Assembly: GCA_016584305.1 (NCBI GenBank)
Contig: JACEEZ010019119.1
Coordinates: 52,133 to 116,132 of the forward strand
Direction: 5' to 3'
DNA length: 64,000 nucleotides
Origin: Chionoecetes opilio
Taxonomy: Eukaryota > Arthropoda > Malacostraca > Decapoda > Majidae
Shown one piece after another: positions 31,303-43,337 of the stretch. Numbering within the stretch: position 1 is the stretch's first letter; every line of letters starts with the position of its first letter. The notes beneath the pieces are model-generated. The model searched no databases. It saw nothing but the letters and a program-made list of their open reading frames with translations, and was not told the DNA's origin. The position numbers were made by a program, and so were the translations under genes.

Positions 31303-31907
31303 CTAAAGTTTTTTATGTGTGACTTGGCATATCTGCTGCGGATTATTGTTACTTGCATTAATAGACCTACTACCTTCAATGACATTTGCTTGCTTGTTTG
31401 CTGCTTCCATAGCCCTAGCTGTTTGTAAAAGTTTATCCAGAGTCAAGTCTTTCTCTTGGAGTACTTTACGTCTTAACTGTAAAGATGAACATTTTTCTAT
31501 CACTTGATCTAATATGGCATCATTAGCATCTTGAAACTCACAGGTCACTGATAATCTTTTTAGTCTAGTAACAAAAGTATCTGTTGATTCCTGTGGTTCC
31601 TGCTAAATTTGTCTAAACAAAACACGCTCATATCTTATATTTGTTTGAGGGGCGAAATAGTTATCTAGGGCTGTCTGCACCTCCTGTAGCCTACTGTAGT
31701 CAAGGGAGGAGGCAAAGTAGAAAATATCTCTTGTACCTCTGGTCCTGCCACATGAAGCAATAAGGCACGCTTCTGGTCGTTGTTGTTGACACCGGTGGCT
31801 GAAAGGTAAAACTCAAAACCTTTCACCCACTTCTTCCACCTGGTGCCCACTGACGATGGTTCCTCAGCCGCCGAAAATGATGAAGGCTGTGACAAGTCCA
31901 AAGGCAT
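31303..31907 (-). pseudogene. Gypsy element 2: gag
   Basis: The frame from ATG 31907 reads MPLDLSQPSSFSAAEEPSSV and WVKGFEFYLSATG, as in gypsy gag N-termini. A frameshift near 31690 and a stop near 31603 separate it from the part at 31548-31303 (EFQDANDAILDQVIEKC, RRKVLQEKDLTLDKLL), which is the capsid C-terminal segment. Confidence 0.8.
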
Positions 31908-32198
31908 CTTGTACTGCCGTGCTGCACGCCTGCTTGGGTCTGCGCTGCCCGTATCTCGTCGCCACTGTTATGTTCACGTCCTTGGTGACATACCTGTAAT
32001 AAGTTACCAGAGTTGAGTTGTCTGTCTGCAGTACATAATATGGTTATGTTATATAGATCCCATACTCTTCGCTGGATCCTCGGTGAAGTGTTGGGGAGAT
32101 GGAGAGCCACAATGCCTTATAATCCTTTATTTGTTGGAAGAAGTAGGCCTGTATATGACTTGTTTACAAAATGGCTTCTATGTGATATGATAAGTACG
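31908..32198 (-). other. Leader / possible 5' LTR end of gypsy element 2
   Basis: On the minus strand 'cataaca' is followed by TGGCGACGAGATACGGG (about 31967-31951). A TGG-initial stretch right after an LTR-like '...CA' end is a plausible tRNA primer-binding site. The left LTR is not present for comparison, so this is tentative. Confidence 0.4.
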
Positions 32199-33968
32199 TA
32201 GTGCCGACCGGGGTAATTTGGTCCTTCCAACGGACCGGTTCTATTCGGACCGCCATTTCTGCTTTGGTGTTTGTTTCAATATAAATAAGAGTGTAACAGT
32301 TTTGAATATCCCATGTAGTATGAAACCATTTTAACATTTCTAGTATTAATATGAATATAAATATCGATATGTAACTGAACCCAGAAACCAAAATAGAAAA
32401 TGAGTAAAATGACAGCAAAAAAAAGTTGCGGCAAAGTTTGTTTACAAAATCAGCTGATTTGGCGAACTTTCATGGGATTCAAATACGAGACGGAGTACAT
32501 TCTTGTAAATAAGCGTATATAGAGTGTTTTTCCTCTACTTTAACATGAAAATATAAAAAATGCTCTATCTTGTCTCATTTTCGTATGATCAATGCTCAGT
32601 TTGGGTCCGTATTTACCCCGGTGACAAAAACACTCACGGGGTAAATTGGACCCAGTGTAATGTACCCCTCACGGCACATCACGGTGAGGATTAACTGCTT
32701 ATTTGCACTTGTTTCTTTTGTTTCAGATTGTTGAATGCTAATATGGAATTAGTTTAAGGGTGCTGGTATATAAATTAAGGGTAAATTTTTACTCAAGGAC
32801 CAGAATTCTCTACACAATTGGGAGAATGATTTCTGTTTACCTTAATGGATACGGTAAATGTGCAGTTTCAACCAATACTTCCTATAAACCAATACTCTCC
32901 TGACATAACTGGGGGGCTATGCCCACCCATACCTCCCTGCTAGTTAACTAACCTAACATGGGCATTGATTACGTAACCTAACGGTATTATTTTACATTAG
33001 GACCGAAATTCCCTACACAATTGGGAGTGTGGTTCTGTTTACCTTATTTAATTCTAGGAAACATTTTCTCTATGAGTTTCCGTCGCAAATCATTACTTTC
33101 GAAGATAATGACATGTTCATAGGGAGGCGAGAGCCAAGTGTTTACGTGCGCCTGACTCTTCTTCCTCTTGTGACCTGCATCGCCTCTGTTCTTCCCTTGC
33201 CGCGGACACTTTTTTAATGCAGATTTGACATTAGTTTGGAGGTTAAAGCGTATGTTAGGTTAGATTAGGTTAGGTTAGTGAGTCAAAAGGTGGGGTTAGG
33301 TTAGTTTAATTTTCATATCTCCTATACACTCGGATCTCCTTCCTATTAAAAACATCTTATATCTCCGAAAGAAGTGCTTTGTGACGGAAGCTCATAGAGA
33401 GAATGTTTCCTAGAATCCAATAAGGTAAACAGAAACCATACTCCCAATTGTGTAGGGAATTCTGGCCCTAGTGTAAAGTATTACTAAATTAAGTAACAAT
33501 GCTTAGAAATTATAAAAGAAAAACTAACATAGACCTAGAAAAAGAAGAAAGACTAGGAACTCAAAGACTGGACCCAAACGTGTGCGTGTTGGTCATCTTT
33601 TCCGCCTCCCCAGAGAATGTGAAGAACAGCTCACAGAATGTTTGATAGTGTCCATGGGCATGGTATGACATGTTGTTTAAGTTTTTGGAGGTTTGTCAAA
33701 TTTTTAAGATTTTTTTTTTTTTTTTATATATATATGACCAATTTACCGCAGAGTTAGGTCCGATTTACCCCATTTAGTGTAACAATGCGGTCCACACTTC
33801 GCAGTGTATTGCTAACAGAGCTATAATGGAAATTTGTTCAAACTTTAATGACATATAGGTAGTGACCCTCCTATGATTGTATTAACTTTTTGTTTGTTTA
33901 TTTCAATAGATATGGAAACTAGATCAAAGTTTGTCAAAACCAGGACCAAATTACCCCGGTCGGCACTA
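32199..33968. mobile_element. TA-target TIR element, 1.77 kb, with nested MITE
   Basis: The ends GTGCCGACCGGGGTAATTTG (32201) and its complement (to 33966) form a TIR of at least 24 bp, flanked by TA. Subterminal motifs such as 'gggtaaattggaccc' and 'ggtccgatttacccc' echo the TIR. No transposase frame was recognised. A MITE (about 32985-33485) is nested inside. Confidence 0.8.
32985..33485. mobile_element. Long-TIR MITE with TTAGG-like core, copy 2
   Basis: Same element as at 24133-24640: 'attccctacacaattgggag' on the left, inverted at 33446-33465, 'ggttagattaggttaggtta' in the core. It sits inside the TIR element 32199-33968. A partial extra end lies at about 32796-32855. Confidence 0.8.
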
Positions 33969-34046
33969 TAAACAATAATAGTTGAGGTATTGATATGACT
34001 TTGATCCCTTTATAGGGGGATCTAATACCATAACTACAGAAAATGG

Positions 34047-35520
34047 ATGAGCTACGATAATCAAAACACTTACGGTGAACTGACATGTCAGATATTAATA
34101 CCGGATTCTTATATCAATGTTGCTTTGCACTTAGGACATTCCTTGCCAACCGCGGGGCATAGACGAATACAAGTTACCTTATCTAAATGTCAGAAATTTT
34201 GTTTCTGGCCACAAATGAGCAAAGATGTTGAGATGTATTGCTAATCTTGCTTGGTATGCGGTCGTCTTAAGCGTACGGAGGACGCCCCAGCGCCTTTTCG
34301 CCGTTACCCGGATGTGCAATTACCATATGAGAGAGTCCACATGAACATAATAAGACCGATGGGTCAGTCAGACAATAACTATGTTTATTGTCTAGTCTGC
34401 ATCGATGTCCTCACGAGATATTTGATTGCTAAACCTCTCAAAACTAAGAAAGCTACAGAAGTAGCTAGAGTATTTTTGTATTAAGTTGTTTGTAAACAAG
34501 GAGTTCCTGAGACTGGTCACTGACCAAGGTAAAGAATTTATCAATCAGGTTTTAAGCCGGTATTGCTGACTTACTAAATATTCGACACCTGAAGACTACT
34601 CCGTATCATCCTCAAGCAAGTGGAGTCATAGAGAGATCTAACTCTAAACTAATAAATATTTTGCGTACTTTGGTGGAAGATAATGTGAATATCTGGGATA
34701 CTATGTTGCCCATAGCCACTTTTGCATATAATTGTGCATTTCATAGGAGTATTCAAGATAGCCCATTTTATTTGATGTATCTTACCATTTGAAATAGAAA
34801 AGCAGGCAAACATTTGTTATGATGTAGATGATTCTAGGACAGAAATTAGTATAAAAGCTAATAGGGTATATGAGAGATGTCAGAAATATTTAGAAGAAGC
34901 TAAAGGATTGGCGGAAAGAAGCCAAACAAAACGTGCTAAAATAAAAACACTTGAATTAGAAGATAGGGTGTATGTTCGCAGAGTACCTAGAGTGCAGAGT
35001 GCCAGACTGCAGGAACACCATCCATATTGCAACCAGCTTACAAAGGCCCTTTTAGGGTACTAGGAAAGATTAGTGATGTAGTAAGAAAAGTAAGAAATAT
35101 TAGGACAGGGAAAATACAGACACTACATACTGATAGAATACGGGTCATCCAGGAAAACAATGCTCCGCCACACATCAATCCCAATGTAAGGAGAGCATAT
35201 CCGGTGCATAATTCAGGTGAATCAAGGGAAACTAAATTGGCGTTCCAACAAAATGATCCGTTCTCATTTTTTTATGATGTCTCAAATGATTATGTTGACA
35301 CAGATGATGATTCAACATCACAGCTAAATTATACTGATCATCAACAGGATGATAATGTTTTATCTGAGGAAGAAGATGATAATTCTCAAGTAACAGATAG
35401 TCCAACTCGTCAGCCATACAGTTTACGGTTTAAATCAAGTGTTCCTGATTTACCTTTAGTAATGACTAAACCATTAGAATATCGTAGCACATATAATACA
35501 AAATTAATGTTTCATTACAG
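34047..35520 (+). pseudogene. Env-bearing gypsy: integrase region (3' part of pol)
   Basis: The plus strand reads an HHCC-type integrase zinc-binding region (HLGHSLPTAGHRRI, FWPQMSKDVEMYC, CLVC; 34125-34255, with one in-frame stop), then a core with VCIDVLTRYLIAKP (34393-34435), LVTDQGKEFIN (about 34513-34545, second Asp) and YHPQASGVIERS (about 34598-34640, Glu). Two frame breaks (about 34484 and 34560) separate these. The C-terminal part (35027-35500) is basic and then acidic and is followed directly by env. No RT or RNase H lies upstream, so the element is 5'-truncated. Confidence 0.85.
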
Positions 35521-37351
35521 GTTGTCTTTCTATGTCTGGGGGTCATCCATGCCCTGGGTGCTCACTATGGGTTGCCGGTCCATCAAGGATTACGTTTCAA
35601 CCCTGAAATCAAGCTTATAGTGACGGGCAACACATATATTGCTCCGTTTATCCTCAAAATCAGCGACATTTATGAGCCAATATTGAAAGCTAGGAATATT
35701 ACGTCACATGTAGAATATAACGTAGCTCAAGTTGAAGGACACCTTCACATGTTTAGTTTAATACAAGACCATATAATCTCTTTTAGCAAACGCTTTGAGA
35801 GAATGCAATCCAAAATGAATTATTTTTTAATGCATATTGTTAATTATAACGTCAATGATCCTAGAAACAGACGAAAACCACGGGGTGCCTTAAATATTGT
35901 CGGATCACTTGCAAACACTCTCTTTGGCACAGCAACACAGTCTCAGATTGATTTCATACACGATCGGTTGCATTCCTTAGATACTTTCACTGAAGAGGAA
36001 AGGAAAATCCTAAATGTTCATTCGCGAGTAATTAATGTGACTTTGAAAGATCTTAATAATGTGCATCATGCCCATGAAAAATTGGAAACGGCTACGAGAA
36101 TTACGGAAAGACTTATAAATTAAGTGAGACTGAAGATTGAACATAATGAAGAGTCATTACTGATGCTAGAAACCTTGCTACATGTCCAGTTGGCACTCAC
36201 ATCCATTGCAGCAGATCAGACTGATTTGAGAATAGGATTTCAGAATATGATGGAATCACATGTTTCCTCACATCTTGTGACGAATATATTCTTATTGTCC
36301 CTTTTAGATGATATTTCAGCGACACGTGAATTGTTATTTCCTCCTAAACCAGAATTTTTTGGATTACATAGAGCTGCCATTCGTGTTGTACATAAGATGA
36401 CTACCTCCCGAGACTTAAGCTTCTACTTACTGATTCCATTACGTGGAATTCCAGCTGACACCTTTGATGTCTTCAGGATGACCTCCCTTCCTTACCCCAT
36501 TCCATTATCAAATGCTTTCTTGTTATATAAGCTCTCGAAAACTCTTTAATTATAAATAAGGCTAGGAATAAATCTTTTTGGCTAATGAGTTTTCCGTGTG
36601 TAGGAAAACTGATGAACTGTTGATATGTCCTCCTACTGGCCCGATCTATACCACAAACGCAGATTGTTGCGAAGTGGCTGTTTTTTTAATTGAGGAGAAA
36701 GTCTCCCAACTATGTCAAGCCCTGATAGTGAAATCTTTTAAGCCAGTTTTCCTTGAGAAATTAAACGGTTGGGCTTATGCCACAAGTGCTCCAATTGATG
36801 TTACGCTGACTTGTAGAAACACCTCTATTTCGCCCTCCAGGCACACATTAAAATGATTAAATGGTACTGGAATGTTGGAAATTAGTCAGGGTTGTACTCT
36901 GCACGGAGATAAGTTTTCACTTCCTTCTTCCTCAACATTTATAAAGGAAGTACTTTTGATTATACAACCGTTCCCCTTTTCCAAGCCTCTTGCATTCTCG
37001 TCTTGGGAACATGATTTTCTCGTGAATTCCTCTAATGTGACCCTCCCCAGCAGTTTTTGTTTGGACCCTTGGCCTCTCCCCAAATTTATAGAGACCATGA
37101 ATCTATTGATGAAGCCGACACCTTTGGTTGAGCCGGGCTGGTCTGCCTGGAATTGGATGCTGTTGCTGGTCGGGATCTTCGCGGTGTTCGGGGGTCTGTA
37201 CGGCGCGGTTCGTTTGCGTGGCTCTGGTTGCCGACGGAGGTCAGCCCCGACTTCCGGGCCCATTCCACTGGAGCCCTTGACTGATGATGGTCCTCTACAG
37301 CCGTTGGCCTGCCCTCATCACTCAACACATCGCGCTGGGACGCGCTCTTGA
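35521..37351 (+). pseudogene. env: Env-like gene of a gypsy/errantivirus-type element (broken)
   Basis: Envelope proteins of insect errantiviruses are class I fusion proteins related to the baculovirus F family. Here a splice-acceptor-like TTTCATTACAG (to 35520) is followed by a hydrophobic signal-like stretch. A basic cleavage-type motif RNRRKPR at about 35863 is followed by a hydrophobic Ala/Gly-rich fusion-peptide-like segment. A coiled-coil-like region follows, and a membrane anchor (WNWMLLLVGIFAVFGG) lies near 37150, close to a cytoplasmic tail. Breaks: in-frame TAA at 36121, a frameshift between about 36549 and 36578, and a stop near 36857. It is inactive as written. Confidence 0.75.
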
Positions 37352-38440
37352 GGAAGGGGCATTGTTGCACAGTCGCTTTGCACATGCAGAGCGAGTAAGA
37401 AGATATCAAAATGTGGATAGGGGAGATGAAATATAGAGAGGAATGGGAGAGAGAAAATAAAATAAATGCAAACAAGGGAGCAGTGTTATGGACAGAGGAG
37501 GAAGAGGAAAACCAGATGGAGGTACTTCACACGACCGTGTTCGGGTAAAGTTAAATGACCGTGGCCGTTGTGTAAACAGTACCAGGACTGAGGAGGAAGA
37601 GAGAAAACAGATGTCCTGTCCTCCCCTTAACCCCCAAGCAAGAGATCCTTTGTATTCCTTTGTATGAAGGAGAATCTGTGTAGGCGTGGTTTAGAAAGTG
37701 TGGGTGTGGCTGAAAGTAGCTTTTGTCGAATGACAAGAGAAGAAAGTCTAACACGCCTTACAAATTGTATGTGCGAAATATGTAGCCAATAATGAAGGTT
37801 AAAAATATTGGGTAGCATGTAAGGAGGTGGAGTTTTAGGAATACGGAGCCTATGGAAGATGGAAAGGTGTGTCTAAAGGAAGAAAAGACCAATATAAATT
37901 ATGTAGGCGTGTTTAGGAAATAAGTTCGTGAGGAAAACTGATAAATGCCAATTACCGTAAAAATGCCCTATATAAGGCGAAACACAGAGGTAAATGTACA
38001 GATATACCTCTGAATAACCATGGGCATCTTTAAGTTAAGTAGGAGATGGGTTTCCGTGAGGTAGCATCTTATTAGGTAGAAATGCAGCCATATTTCAGTG
38101 TTAGAATGCTTAAGTGTTAGAATGTTTACGTGGTAGGATGTTATGAATTATGAATCAGTCAGGGAGTGACGCATGCCTTATATGAAGCTTTGTCTAATAT
38201 GTTTGTGAAATAGGGAGTGATCTGTGCTTAGTTGATGCGGTGTATTACGACATTATTTTATTATAGGTAATTGATGGGGAGATGTAATGTGGTAGGAGAT
38301 ATGTTAAGTAATAATAATAGAGAAAATGCAATCGTTGTTCCTCTAACCTACTATGCTAGAAGAGCAGGGACAACAAAAAGTTCGTATGCAATAAGCAACA
38401 GTTGCAGGTAGCTACGACAAACAGAATTCTAGTTGGGAAA
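37352..38440 (+). repeat. LTR-like region downstream of env
   Basis: After env comes a purine-rich stretch (about 37486-37520), then about 900 bp without coding capacity. Part of it recurs at 59098-59350 in reverse orientation (shared blocks 'ggatgttatgaatt', 'cagtcagggagtgacg', 'catataaggc..aagctttgtct') and at 62740-63110 in the same orientation. This fits an LTR shared by several gypsy copies. The exact TG...CA ends are not resolved. Confidence 0.55.
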
Positions 38441-38664
38441 AAAAAAAATCCACTGACGTTGACTTAGGATGGACTGATCGAAATAAGATGCATATAGAAA
38501 AATTGTAAATAAGTCAACAGCAAAGTGAAACCAAGCAGAATAAAGGACAATATCTTGTTATCGTATTAAAATTATACTCAAATAATGCAATGGAAACCCC
38601 TCCCACCCCGCACCCCTGTGTGGCCGGCCTGCCGCAGTTCTGCCAAACGTTTTTTTTTCTTTAT
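38441..38664. other. Spacer between LTR-like region and non-LTR element
   Basis: Non-coding. The segment recurs at 63115-63330 (for example 'aaaggacaatatcttgttat' and 'ggccggcctgccgcagtt'). Confidence 0.5.
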
Positions 38665-39101
38665 GTTTTTTAAATCACAAAGGACTGGCCAAGGGCACAA
38701 AAAAAATGGGTAACACAAAGCCCGCTTAGTTGCCAGTCCCTATAAAGAAGACAGTAAGAGAATAATATAAAAAAGAGGGGTGAGCCAGTTTAGTTCCGGA
38801 GGTGTGTTGTTACTCTTCTTTTGAAAAGATTTAAGTCATAGGAAAGTGGAAAAATAGAAACAGGAAGAGAGTTCCAGAGTTTACCAGTGAGAGGGATGAA
38901 AGAGTAAAGATACTGATTAACTCTTGCATTAGGAAGATGGACAGAATAGGGATGAGAATGAGTAGAAAGTCTTGTGCAGCGAGGCCGCGGGAGGGGGGAG
39001 GCATGCAGTTAGCAAGTTCAGAAGAGCAGTGATCATGAAAATAACGGTAGAAGAGAGCAAGAGAAGCAACATTGCGTCGGTGATTTAAAGATTGAAGACA
39101 G

Positions 39102-39701
39102 TCAGTCAGAGGAGGGGAGTTGATGAGACGAAAGCTTTTGACTCAACCCTGTTTGGGAGAGCTGTATGAGTGGATCCTCCCCAAACATGTGAGACATACT
39201 CCATACATGGGCGGATAAGGCCCCTGTAGAGAGCAAGCAATTGGGAGGGAGAAAAAAAGGACGCAGACGCCACAGGACACCTAACTTCTCAGAAGCTGTT
39301 TTAGCAAGAGATGAGATGTGAGATTTCCAGTTCAGATTTTTAGTAAAGGATAGTCCTAGAATGTTCATTGTAGAAGAAGGAGACAGATGAATGTCATTGA
39401 AGAAGAGGGGATAGTTATCTGGTAGGTTTTTTTGAGTAGATAGGTGAAGAAATTGGGTTTTTGAGGCATTGAACAAAACAAGGTTTGCTTTGCCCCAATC
39501 AGAACTTATAGAAAGATCAGAAGTTAGGCGCTCGGTGGCATCTCTCCGTGAATCACTTTGTTCCTGTTGAGTTAGACGTTTAATAAACGACGTTGAAAAA
39601 TTCAGGGTAGAATCATCAGCGTAGGAGTGGATAGGGCTTTGAGTTAGACTTAGAAGATCATTAATGAATAATAGAAAGAGAGTGGGTGATAGGACAGAAC
39701 C
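39102..39701 (-). pseudogene. Non-LTR RT: YADD box and C-terminal part
   Basis: Directly after the nonsense codon the frame reads QGSVLSPTLFLLFINDLLSL, IHSYADDSTLNFS (about 39625-39590), and later MFNASKTQFLHLSTQKNLPD and ILGLSFTKNLNWKSHISSLA. The end is frame-shifted into the tail seen at 38800-39100. Confidence 0.8.
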
Positions 39702-40607
39702 CTAGGGAACACTACTATTGGTAGATTTAGGAGAAGAACAATGTCTGTCTACAGTAGCTGCAATAGAACGGTTTGAAAGGAAACTTAAGATGAAGGTACA
39801 GTGAGAAGGATAGAAACCGAATGAGGGTAGTTTGGAAATTAAAGATTTGTGCCAGACTCTATCAAAAGCTTTTGATATGTCAAGGGCAACAGCAAAAGTT
39901 TCACCGAAACCCCTAAAGGAGGATGACAAAGATTCAGTTAGGAAAGCTAGAAGATCGCCAGTAGATCGCCCATTACGGAAACCGTACTGACGATCAGATA
40001 GAAGATTGTGAGCAGATAGATGCTTAAGAATCTTCTTATTAAGTAAAGATGCAAAAACTTTAGAAAGGTAGGAAGTCAAAGCTATAGGACGGTAGTTTGA
40101 AGGATTAGAACGGTCACCCTTCTTAGGAACAGGTTGGATGTGAGCAAACTTCCAACAAGAAGGAAACGTGGAAGTAGATAGACAAAGACGGAAAAGTTCG
40201 ACCAGGCAGGGTGCAAGCACAGAAGCACAGTTTTTGAGAACAATAGGAGGGACTCCGTCAGGACCGTAAGCCTTCCGAGGATCTAGGCCAGAAAGGGCAA
40301 AGAAAACATCATTACGAAAGATCTTAATGACAGGCATAATATAGTGAGAGGTTGGAGGAGAAGGAGGAACAAGCCCTTCATGAGTGGAATTTTTAGCAAA
40401 GGTTTGAGCGAAGAGTTCAGCTTTAGAAATAGATGAGACAGCTGTGGAGCCATCTGGGTGAAGCATAGGAGGGAAAGATGAAGAAGAAAAATTGTTAGAG
40501 ATGTTATTTGCTAGATGCCAGAAGTCACGATAGGAATTTGATTCAGAAAGATTTTGACATTTTCTATGAATGAAAAAGTTTTTGGTAAGTTGAGCATTAG
40601 ACGTCAT
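39702..40607 (-). pseudogene. Non-LTR reverse transcriptase (N-terminal two thirds)
   Basis: Motifs: LDPRKAYGPDGVPPIVLKNC, AHIQPVPKKGDRSNPSNYRP, QYGFRNGRSTGDLLAF and VALDISKAFDRVWHKSL. The frame closes with TAG right after KSTNSSVP, just before the QGSVLSP block, which follows in the same frame. One nonsense codon therefore divides the RT before its YADD box. Endonuclease is absent. Confidence 0.9.
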
Positions 40608-42424
40608 TGGTAATTAGACGTCGTCACTAGCCACACTTAAGGGTCTAGGGTCTGTGAGGACTATAATTGGATATCCTAAGCACAAATTTATATTCCATTG
40701 ACATTCTATTTACAGTCCATACAGAATCGCTAGTGGTTCTTTCTCTACAACACTAGAGACTACTCACTAGTTCAGCTATAATGCCAGAACTACTTATAAT
40801 GTACCCCGAGATACATTGTCCCATACAGTGTAGTGAAATGTCTTAAGAACAATTTATTTCTTTATTCTAGGCTAAGTGAGCATAGGTACAGTGGTTTAGG
40901 TGGTGAATTTTATTTCTTATAACAGTTCTTTCGTGTTCTTTTTTTCTTTTACCCCCCTTCTTTCTTTCTCCTTCCCTCCTTCAGTCTCTTCCATCGTTCG
41001 TTCTCCCCCCCCCCCGGTAAAACCAACTCGAACCAGTTATCTCTGCGGATATTTAAATTCGCGGAAGGTGTTTTTATCATAGAACACATTTCCCCGAAGC
41101 CCAATAACAACGTCAATCTATTGGTCAACCCCATCCAATTCTTAGAATATTTGAGAGTTCAGAGTACAGACCATCCATAAGCAGTGGACCTCAGAAGTTT
41201 TACGTGATAACGCTAACATTATGAACGCCTTTTCTTTCCTTAGAACATTCTTGAACCATTTCACCGTGAGAGAGTGATGCGAATACGCCATTGGGTTTTG
41301 AATTAATAACGAGAGGTAAATTGCTCTTGCCAGTCAAATTTTTCTCATCAAGTAAAAGTCTTTAATACACTGTTAGTCATAAAGTGTTCCTTTTGCTCCC
41401 ACATTCCGCCCCGGGTGATGATCGTTCAATATCAATGGTATTAACTCAGTGAGATATCGTACGAACGCCGGTTCCCTTTCCCGCGCGGCCCTCACCGCAA
41501 CACTGTTCCAAGTCAGGAGACTCACTTATCATCTCTCGTCTATTCAGGTAAGACGTAATATTTTTTTTCTCCCTCCCCACCCTTTACGCTTTATATATTT
41601 GGTGTAATTTCAAATACTAGGACAGCTACTTATTACTGAGTAGTCCGCGTATCAATCATTGCCGTGTTAATTGAGACATCACTTCACCTCTCTCGTCCAT
41701 GCAGGCAACTCTCGGCAACTCATCATTGAAGCGGCGGCCACATGGTTAACACAGACATACGATATTCTCACACTTCCTCCTTATTTCCTAATTAGTCAGG
41801 CTGTTATGATTATTTGTGGTGGTAGTTAAGTGGAAAGAATAGGAAAAACACCACATTAAGATGAGTAATACCTCATAGTGTATGTGAAGAAACAGTGGTG
41901 TGTCCCTCAGTGACTGCCACGGAAAAATCAGAACTGTTTCGTGAAACGGCGTTGCGTTCATCCACGACAATTCGTCTTGTGAAAGGACATTGAAACCCTT
42001 GTAGTGATCGGAGGTGGTAGAATCTTACTCGAAGTGTACGTGTAGTTTCCGAGTATCAAATCATTCTCTCCAAATGTGTTAGTTTTTAGATCCAGTTACC
42101 TTCATATAATATTTCCTCCTAGTATTTGTCAAATGTTCCATTAGTCTATAGTAAAATCTTCCATGGAGACGTGCTTACTATTAATAAATCTGAATTCATA
42201 TGACTGATTCTATGTAGCTTAATCAACCCAGGTGACATACACAGTGTGTGGCGGAAATACTTATTCACAGACCTCCGAAATTAATTCCGTGTTAACTCGA
42301 TAAAATATTTATATGAAAAATATCAAATCCACGTTACTATCTTGATGATAAACATTAACATTCTGTTCAAGAGTTAGACCTTAAGCCTAAACCTTGAACT
42401 GGTGGCAGCTACTTATAATCTAAA
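40608..42424. other. Intergenic, no gene seen
   Basis: No coding motif or repeat end recognised. C runs lie at 41006-41018. It may include the LTR of the minus-strand gypsy element that starts at 42425, but I cannot show a matching partner. Confidence 0.4.
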
Positions 42425-42780
42425 TTATCCATCCTTTGTTGTCGTAACACGGCTGGGTTTCAGTTGGAGGAGTAAAGTAATAATCATACCCAGACGGATT
42501 TCCACGGCAACACACAGCTCAGCTTTATTTAATTTCCTATTTAAAAAACTTATTGGCCTGAGATTATTTTGTTTATCCATTTGCTGCAAAACATCTCCAA
42601 TTGCATTGTTAGATGCATCCGTAGATAATTGGAATGGAAGGGTGAAATCAGGGAATTTCAATGTTATCTGCTGAGCAAGTTCTGTTTTCGATGCTACAAA
42701 TGCTTTATTAGCTTCATCATTCCACTGAACTTTCGACTTATTTTTCTTTCCATCCATCATACCCACAATCAGTTTAGTAA
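42425..42780 (-). pseudogene. Gypsy element 3: RNase H N-terminus
   Basis: The minus strand reads VQWNDEANKAFVASKTELAQ, then LSTDASNNAIGDVLQQ (T-D-A-S catalytic block) and RPISFLNRKLNKAE. The frame is then lost; integrase is not found to the left. Confidence 0.85.
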
Positions 42781-42823
42781 GAGGAGCTTACGTGTCAGCA
42801 TAGTTTCTGACAAATTTCCTATA

Positions 42824-43337
42824 CTAATTCGTCATACCCAGGAAGGACTGTAATTCTTTTACTGTTGTTGGTATTGGCATATTAATTATTATTGTCCCCA
42901 CTTTATTTGGTTGGGGTTTTAACCCATCAGCGGAGATAATATGTCCTAAGTAGTTAACACTATCTTTAATAAATGCACATTTAGGTAAGTTGATAGTCAA
43001 CTTAGCTTCTTGTAGGCGTCTTAACACCTGTTCCATATTTATTATATGGTTGTCAAAATCATATCCTTGGATGATAATATCATCCATATAGCTACACATG
43101 GGTATCATGACCTGTTAATCCTATCAATACCTGACTTATAATCCTACAAAAAGCCGCAGGGGAATCTTTTAACCACATTGGAAGCACATTGTGCTCGAAT
43201 AATCCTTGTGGGGCTACAAAGGCAGTCCACGATTTACTTTCCTCATATAATGGTATTTGAAAATATCCTTGCTTCAAATCAAGACAAGAAAATATTTTCC
43301 CTTTGCCTAAATTATACAGAATATTATTTATATTTGG
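42824..43337 (-). pseudogene. Gypsy element 3: RT palm and thumb
   Basis: Part one (43300-43092) reads FSCLDLKQGYFQIPLYEESK, TAFVAPQGLFEHNVLP and SPAAFCR. Part two (43108-42824), in a different frame, reads CSYMDDIIIQG (catalytic YMDD), KCAFIKDSVNYLGHIISADG and LQSFLGM. The 5' side is cut by the MITE at 43338. Confidence 0.9.

Larger units (their letters stand above)
38665..40607 (-). mobile_element. Jockey-like non-LTR retrotransposon, 5'-truncated (minus strand)
   Basis: Minus-strand frames cover the RT and the C-terminal region. After the stop near 39705 the frame resumes with QGSVLSPTLF and SYADDSTLNF. The tail reads LFNASKTQFLHLSTQKN, NILGLSFTKNLNWKSHIS and GKLWNSLPVSIFP, then the 3' UTR. 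Its 3' end also occurs at 8817-9075, and a noisy second copy of it at 63330-64000. Confidence 0.85.
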
